In this document: one piece after another, positions 60,369 to 64,000 of the stretch
Layout: every line of letters starts with the position of its first letter
How positions within the stretch are numbered: position 1 is the first letter of the stretch
From: an uncultured Lachnospiraceae bacterium
GTDB lineage: Bacteria; Bacillota; Clostridia; Lachnospirales; Lachnospiraceae
Assembly: GCA_951800145.1 (NCBI GenBank)
Contig: CATOJE010000002.1
Location: 1-64,000 of the forward strand
Length of the DNA: 64,000 nt
Direction: 5' to 3'
The notes under the pieces: model-generated
The model's input: only the letters and a program-made list of their open reading frames with translations
Databases searched by the model: none
What the model was told of the DNA's origin: nothing
Made by a program: the position numbers and the translations under genes

Positions 60369-61334
60369 GTGGATAGGAAAAGAACTGGCTCTGATGCACG
60401 AAATGATCAATCGATTGAGCAACTAATCAAAGAGGCCTATGGTCTGAATACCAAGCAGCTGGAAATGCGAATGAAGTGGGCTATGGAGATGGCGGAGTCA
60501 GGTTCTCTCCTGAGAGGCATGTCTATCCCAGAGGCGCCGGATAATGAATTTCGCATCATTATGGCAAAGATGGCGGCCCGGGGCATCACCCCTAAACTTA
60601 TGGCAGATTTCGATGAAGAAACCCAAAAGGAGATGCAGAGGGAAGATTATCTGGATACAGCCCTGACTTTGCCCCATCAGAGGGCAGAGCGGGAAGGGAC
60701 AAAGAATCCAGTGGCAGATGTGAAGGAATATTTGGAATCAAAGAAGAAACAGCATGGGAAAGCAATCCGGATGGCAGGAGCAGTTGCTGCCTGTCTGGTA
60801 TTTGCGATGGCCGTGATTCTTGTGCCCAGGATTGATGCGATTGCGAAGAAGAATTATAAGTATGAGGCTAGGGTTGAGAGTGGAAGGGGAGGAATTATTG
60901 TTTGGAATAATCAGGACAATGTTATTATGGAAGAGGGTAGTTTAGAAAAGGCATATGCAGAAATCAAAGAAAAATTGGGTGGTGCTGTATTAAAATTAAA
61001 TTATATTCCTAAAGGGATGAAACTTTCTAAGTTAGAGATAAAAGCGGGAATTACGAAGATGGAATTTGTATATGCTGGAAATGCAGTCCACATGTTTGAA
61101 GTTTTGTATTTGAAGGATAGTACAGAAAAATATATTTCAGATCGTAATGAAGAATATAAAGTAGTTAAAAATGAGTGGATCGATAAAAATATTCCTATTC
61201 AAAAAAATAAGACTTCGGAAGGAAAACTAGAATATTGTGCATATTTTGAAATGAACAATGCGTTTTTTGTTTTGGAAGGAATAGTGAATGAAGAGGAATT
61301 CATTAAAGTGATTGAGAATGTTTCCGTTGAGTAA
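60369..61334 (+). CDS. DUF4367-type membrane protein (putative anti-sigma partner)
   Basis: This is a 321-residue protein. The N-terminal half is cytoplasmic and highly charged (to about residue 135). A single membrane helix (about 136-156) precedes an outer domain resembling DUF4367 (LNYIPKGMKLSKLEIK and AVHMFEVLYL). It starts with GTG after GGAAGGTG. The DNA for the outer domain is much richer in AT than that for the inner half. A role as anti-sigma factor for the upstream sigma gene is inferred from common pairing only. Confidence 0.7.
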   Translation: MDRKRTGSDARNDQSIEQLIKEAYGLNTKQLEMRMKWAMEMAESGSLLRGMSIPEAPDNEFRIIMAKMAARGITPKLMADFDEETQKEMQREDYLDTALTLPHQRAEREGTKNPVADVKEYLESKKKQHGKAIRMAGAVAACLVFAMAVILVPRIDAIAKKNYKYEARVESGRGGIIVWNNQDNVIMEEGSLEKAYAEIKEKLGGAVLKLNYIPKGMKLSKLEIKAGITKMEFVYAGNAVHMFEVLYLKDSTEKYISDRNEEYKVVKNEWIDKNIPIQKNKTSEGKLEYCAYFEMNNAFFVLEGIVNEEEFIKVIENVSVE

Positions 61335-61365
61335 AAAATAGAGAGTGTGAAGGATGTTTTAAAAA

Positions 61366-61878
61366 ATGAAAAAAATTGCAAGAGTATTTTCAATTGTCAT
61401 GATTTTAAGTATTTTGTTTAGTGTAACTGCATTGGCTGAAGATGATATAGTGTGGAAAGAGTCAACTTTACTACCGCAAAATGTATATAACTCTATAGGA
61501 TATGGCCATGCAGAAAGAGGAAATTATCTTTCAAGTGCTTTGATAGGTATTACAAACGAAGGATATGGTTCCATTGGAATTTTGGGAAATACATTGTGTC
61601 ATGTGCCAGTAAAAAAGATTCGTATGGCTATTTATTTAGACTGCTGGGATGAAAATAAGGAAGAATGGTTTCAGGTAGATTATTTTAATTTTACTTATGA
61701 GGATAAAGAAGAGAAAAAAGATTTAACGTCAGCTACAGAATCCTTTAGTGTCATCGGTCTCCCCGCAGGCTTCTATTACCGCCTAAGAGGTTTTATTTGT
61801 GTATGGCCTTTCTCTGGTGGTTCAGAAATGCAAGGGCCAGTAACAGAAGGAATTTTAATCACCGATGGTGCAGTATAA
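61366..61878 (+). CDS. small secreted protein of unknown function (DUF6147-like)
   Basis: This 170-residue protein has a signal peptide ending in VTALAED and a beta-rich mature part of about 145 residues (YLDCWDENKEEWFQVDYFNF, LPAGFYYRLRGF). The family assignment is tentative. It lies 31 bp after the DUF4367 gene in AT-rich DNA, so the two are probably co-transcribed. No catalytic motif is seen. Confidence 0.65.
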   Translation: MKKIARVFSIVMILSILFSVTALAEDDIVWKESTLLPQNVYNSIGYGHAERGNYLSSALIGITNEGYGSIGILGNTLCHVPVKKIRMAIYLDCWDENKEEWFQVDYFNFTYEDKEEKKDLTSATESFSVIGLPAGFYYRLRGFICVWPFSGGSEMQGPVTEGILITDGAV

Positions 61879-61900
61879 AACTGAATATCCACACCCACCC

Positions 61901-61947
61901 AAGCCATAAGTCCAGGCGTGCCAAATCGCCTGGTTCTTATGGCTTTT
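61901..61947 (+). terminator. Rho-independent terminator
   Basis: A long imperfect inverted repeat (AAGCCATAAG...CAGGCG, 61901-61918, with CGCCTG...CTTATGGCTT, 61927-61945) runs into TTTTTT. It ends the transcript of the small secreted protein. Confidence 0.88.
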
Positions 61948-61984
61948 TTCTATTTCTGATTTTTATTCATAATTTTCAAGTCTC

Positions 61985-62000
61985 TAACATATATATGTTA
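61985..62000. promoter_or_regulatory. perfect 16-bp palindrome before the MerR-type gene
   Basis: TAACATATATATGTTA reads the same on both strands and ends 36 bp before the ATG. It may be the binding site of the MerR-type protein itself or of another dimeric regulator. The AT-rich core could also arise by chance. Confidence 0.5.
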
Positions 62001-62036
62001 TTAAAGTCATAAAATACAAGGACAAGGAGAGAGACG

Positions 62037-63221
62037 ATGGACGAGATACGCTATTTGATATCGGATGCCTCGAAAAAGGTCGATGTAGAAACCCATGTCC
62101 TGCGGTATTGGGAAGAAGAACTGGGGCTTTCGATTCCGAGAAATGAGATGGGTCATAGATATTACACGGAGTTCCATATCCGTTTATTTTGCCAGGTAAA
62201 GGAATTGAAGGATAAGGGATACCAGTTAAAAGCCATTAAAAATGCGTTGCAGCAGGTGATGAATCGGAACCAGGAGGTTGTGGAGACAGAGGATGTGCTG
62301 GAGCGGGACATTACAAGGACACTGGAGAAGAATCCCAGGCTGGGTGTATTATACCGGATCTCAGTGGACAAGCCTGCAGCCTCTGTTACAAAGGCCGTGA
62401 TAGAAGAACAGATTGGTCCCAGAAATCTGTCTGGGCCCAATATTACGAATATGTCTGACTACAGTCGTTTGGAGGAAAATAGGAATCAAAAGGATTCCAT
62501 TCAAAAAGTAGAAAAGGAAGAGCAAACAGATATGAAAAGTCGAAGAAAAGAGCGAAAAAAGCCTTCTGCCTGGGAGAGAAGGAATGGGATTGTTGTGAAT
62601 GCCAAGGATAAAGCAATGACCCGGGAGGCCAGGTCAGCAGCAGAGAATGTGGGTGAGGCCTGCCAGGGAGCGAAGGAGAATGTGCTGCAAAAGGTGCCTG
62701 AGGCTGCGGCAGAGGCCCAGGCAGAAGGACTTACTGGAAAGCAAAATGGGGAGCAGATAGAAGCTGTGGCGCAGGCAGAGGCAGGGAATCCAGCGGATGC
62801 TTCAGAGGCCAGAGGAGAAAAGGGGGAAGAGAGCAGGACAGAGGGTGTATCTGAGCAGGAAAGCTCAAAAGAAGTGACGGCCCTGGCTGTGGCAGAGGAG
62901 AAGCCGGCAGAGCTGTCGATGATGACGCCAGAGGAGAAGATGGAGCGGTTTCAGCTGATTATGAATCACATCATCGGCCAGGCGCTGGAGGCGAATAATG
63001 AAAAGCTGAGTCAGGAGATCAGCGGGCTGGTAAATCAAAGGCTTACAGAGGATCTGGAGGATTTGATGCGGATTCGGGATGAGCGGGAGGAAGAGAGGTT
63101 CCGCCAATTAGATGAAACGATCCGCAGCTGCCAGCGCATGAGCCAGGGAAAGGCGGAGGCGGCAGCTACGAAGGTTCCATTTTTAAAAAGAAAGTCCTTT
63201 GGAAGAGCAGGAAGACTTTAA
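62037..63221 (+). CDS. MerR-type DNA-binding protein with long coiled-coil C-terminus
   Basis: This is a 394-residue protein. Residues 1-75 are a MerR-type winged helix (DVETHVLRYWEEE, MGHRYYTEFHIRLF). Residues about 140-290 are low-complexity, rich in Ala, Glu, Gln and Lys, and probably disordered. The last 90 residues (MTPEEKMERFQLIMN onwards) are strongly helical and likely a coiled coil. The architecture resembles RacA of Bacillus, which anchors chromosomes at sporulation, but no homology is shown. GGAGAGAGACG precedes the ATG. Its stop is one base from the convergent gene's stop. Confidence 0.78.
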   Translation: MDEIRYLISDASKKVDVETHVLRYWEEELGLSIPRNEMGHRYYTEFHIRLFCQVKELKDKGYQLKAIKNALQQVMNRNQEVVETEDVLERDITRTLEKNPRLGVLYRISVDKPAASVTKAVIEEQIGPRNLSGPNITNMSDYSRLEENRNQKDSIQKVEKEEQTDMKSRRKERKKPSAWERRNGIVVNAKDKAMTREARSAAENVGEACQGAKENVLQKVPEAAAEAQAEGLTGKQNGEQIEAVAQAEAGNPADASEARGEKGEESRTEGVSEQESSKEVTALAVAEEKPAELSMMTPEEKMERFQLIMNHIIGQALEANNEKLSQEISGLVNQRLTEDLEDLMRIRDEREEERFRQLDETIRSCQRMSQGKAEAAATKVPFLKRKSFGRAGRL

Positions 63222-63222
63222 A

Positions 63223-63945
63223 CTACAGGCATTTACTTTTGCAGGCATCCACAAAGGCCTGGAATAGATTTCTGGCACAGGGATCTGTCTCCCACAGATA
63301 TTCCGGGTGCCACTGGACCCCTACCAGGAAGGGATAGTCTGGCAGCTCAATTTCTTCCACAATCCCATCAGAGGCTACGCCGCCTGCGATCAGCCCCGGG
63401 GCAAGCCTTCGGATTGCCTGGTGATGGCAGCTGTTAACCTGAATGGAAGTGTCATCCCCAAAGGAGGCCAGAAGCGTGTTCTTTTTTACATCCACATGGT
63501 GGGAGGGATGGCGGTAGTGGAGAGGCTGAGTATGGGCAATAGGAAAGGCAGAGCGGTATTGACTGTCAATGTCCTGATAAATATCGCCGCCCAGCCCGAT
63601 GTTCAGCATCTGCGCGCCGCGGCAGATACCCAGGACAGGCTTTTTTTGCTCCATTGCTATGGAAAGCAGGTTTAATTCCATCTGGTCTCGTTTCACAGAA
63701 ACAGGGCCGCAGTTTTTATGAATTTCTTCTCCCCATAGAAATGGATGGGGATCGGGTCCTCCGGTAAAGAGAAAGCCCTGGCACAGGGAGGAAAGCTGTA
63801 TGAAATCCTCCTTGGATGCTTCCAGGGGCAGAACAAAGGAGAGGGCTCCGGCCGCCTCTAATGCACGGATATAGGTAGGACGCATAGAGATATCGTCATT
63901 TTCCGTATTATGTGAGGGAGTCAGGCCAATCACTGGTTTTTTCAT
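63223..63945 (-). CDS. class I glutamine amidotransferase, gamma-glutamyl-GABA hydrolase type
   Basis: This is a 240-residue peptidase C26-family protein. The nucleophile Cys is in VLGICRGAQMLN, and the His and Glu are in GVQWHPEYL. It resembles PuuD, which hydrolyses gamma-glutamyl-GABA in putrescine breakdown; the exact substrate is not certain. FTGGPDPHP is the expected oxyanion block. GAGGT lies upstream of the ATG. A polyamine link with the decarboxylase at the other end of the window is only a loose thought. Confidence 0.88.
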   Translation of the reverse strand: MKKPVIGLTPSHNTENDDISMRPTYIRALEAAGALSFVLPLEASKEDFIQLSSLCQGFLFTGGPDPHPFLWGEEIHKNCGPVSVKRDQMELNLLSIAMEQKKPVLGICRGAQMLNIGLGGDIYQDIDSQYRSAFPIAHTQPLHYRHPSHHVDVKKNTLLASFGDDTSIQVNSCHHQAIRRLAPGLIAGGVASDGIVEEIELPDYPFLVGVQWHPEYLWETDPCARNLFQAFVDACKSKCL

Positions 63946-64000
63946 AATGGATTACCTCGTTTCCGATTGGGTGAAAGCTTCAAAATCCGACACAGGCCAA

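Overview
The window looks like the chromosome of a spore-forming, Gram-positive anaerobe of the Clostridia, most likely the family Lachnospiraceae. The grounds are the gene order (a Bacillus/Clostridium-type holB-ricT-rsmI-abrB neighbourhood), clustered type II fatty-acid genes with FabK instead of FabI, sporulation genes (spmA, pdaA), AGGAGG-type ribosome binding sites, and many small families typical of gut Clostridia (DUF5050, DUF5702, DUF6382-FHA, DUF4367). No species can be named from sequence alone. Composition was judged by eye, not computed.

Layout. 0-0.45 kb: three tRNA genes (Tyr, initiator Met, Lys) and a terminator. 0.5-11.6 kb: a membrane-anchored wall-type protein, an Orn/Lys/Arg decarboxylase (yaaO-like), then a BTAD regulator, yaaR, holB, ricT, a tRNA methyltransferase-like gene, rsmI, a siroheme nitrite/sulfite reductase, and abrB on the opposite strand. 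This matches the Bacillus yaaO-to-abrB neighbourhood except that tmk is missing and two genes are added. 11.7-22.2 kb: a full fatty-acid synthesis operon, fabH-acpP-fabK-fabD-fabG-fabF-accB-fabZ-accC-accDA (fused), plus a nitronate-monooxygenase-like gene. Its strong promoter carries a FabT-like palindrome although no fabT is nearby. 22.3-25.3 kb: spmA, a YybS-like membrane protein, and a MATE exporter with a terminator hairpin in its leader.

25.6-32.0 kb: a three-gene redox operon. Its first gene is an unusual single-chain fusion of DmsB-like ferredoxin, TorD/DmsD chaperone and DmsA-like molybdopterin reductase. The second is an ArsC/Spx-family protein. The third fuses CoA-disulfide reductase, rhodanese, siroheme reductase and ferredoxin modules. 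32.0-41.3 kb (minus strand): a response regulator, a histidine kinase with almost no extracytoplasmic part, a catalytically degenerate tandem ABC protein, an AGE-family epimerase and a complete ribose-type sugar ABC transporter. The kinase and pseudo-ABC protein may form a transport-sensing relay. 41.4-46.5 kb (minus strand): PdaA, a GlgB branching enzyme, a GH13 amylase, a DUF2508 protein and an ArsR-type repressor with its own operator.

46.7-57.3 kb: a complete Tad/Flp pilus locus with two prepilin peptidases, TadZ, TadA, TadB, a TadC carrying an extra extracytoplasmic domain, an Flp pilin, TadE-like proteins (one with tandem Cys/His modules) and a DUF6382-FHA protein. 57.4-64 kb: a rhomboid protease, a HIT protein, a sigma factor, murG (minus), a MITE-like repeat, a DUF4367 membrane protein whose outer half is AT-rich, a small secreted protein, a MerR-type regulator preceded by a perfect 16-bp palindrome, and a class I glutamine amidotransferase (minus).

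The strongest candidates for something new are the three-gene redox operon with its multi-domain fusions and the histidine-kinase/pseudo-ABC pair next to the sugar transporter.
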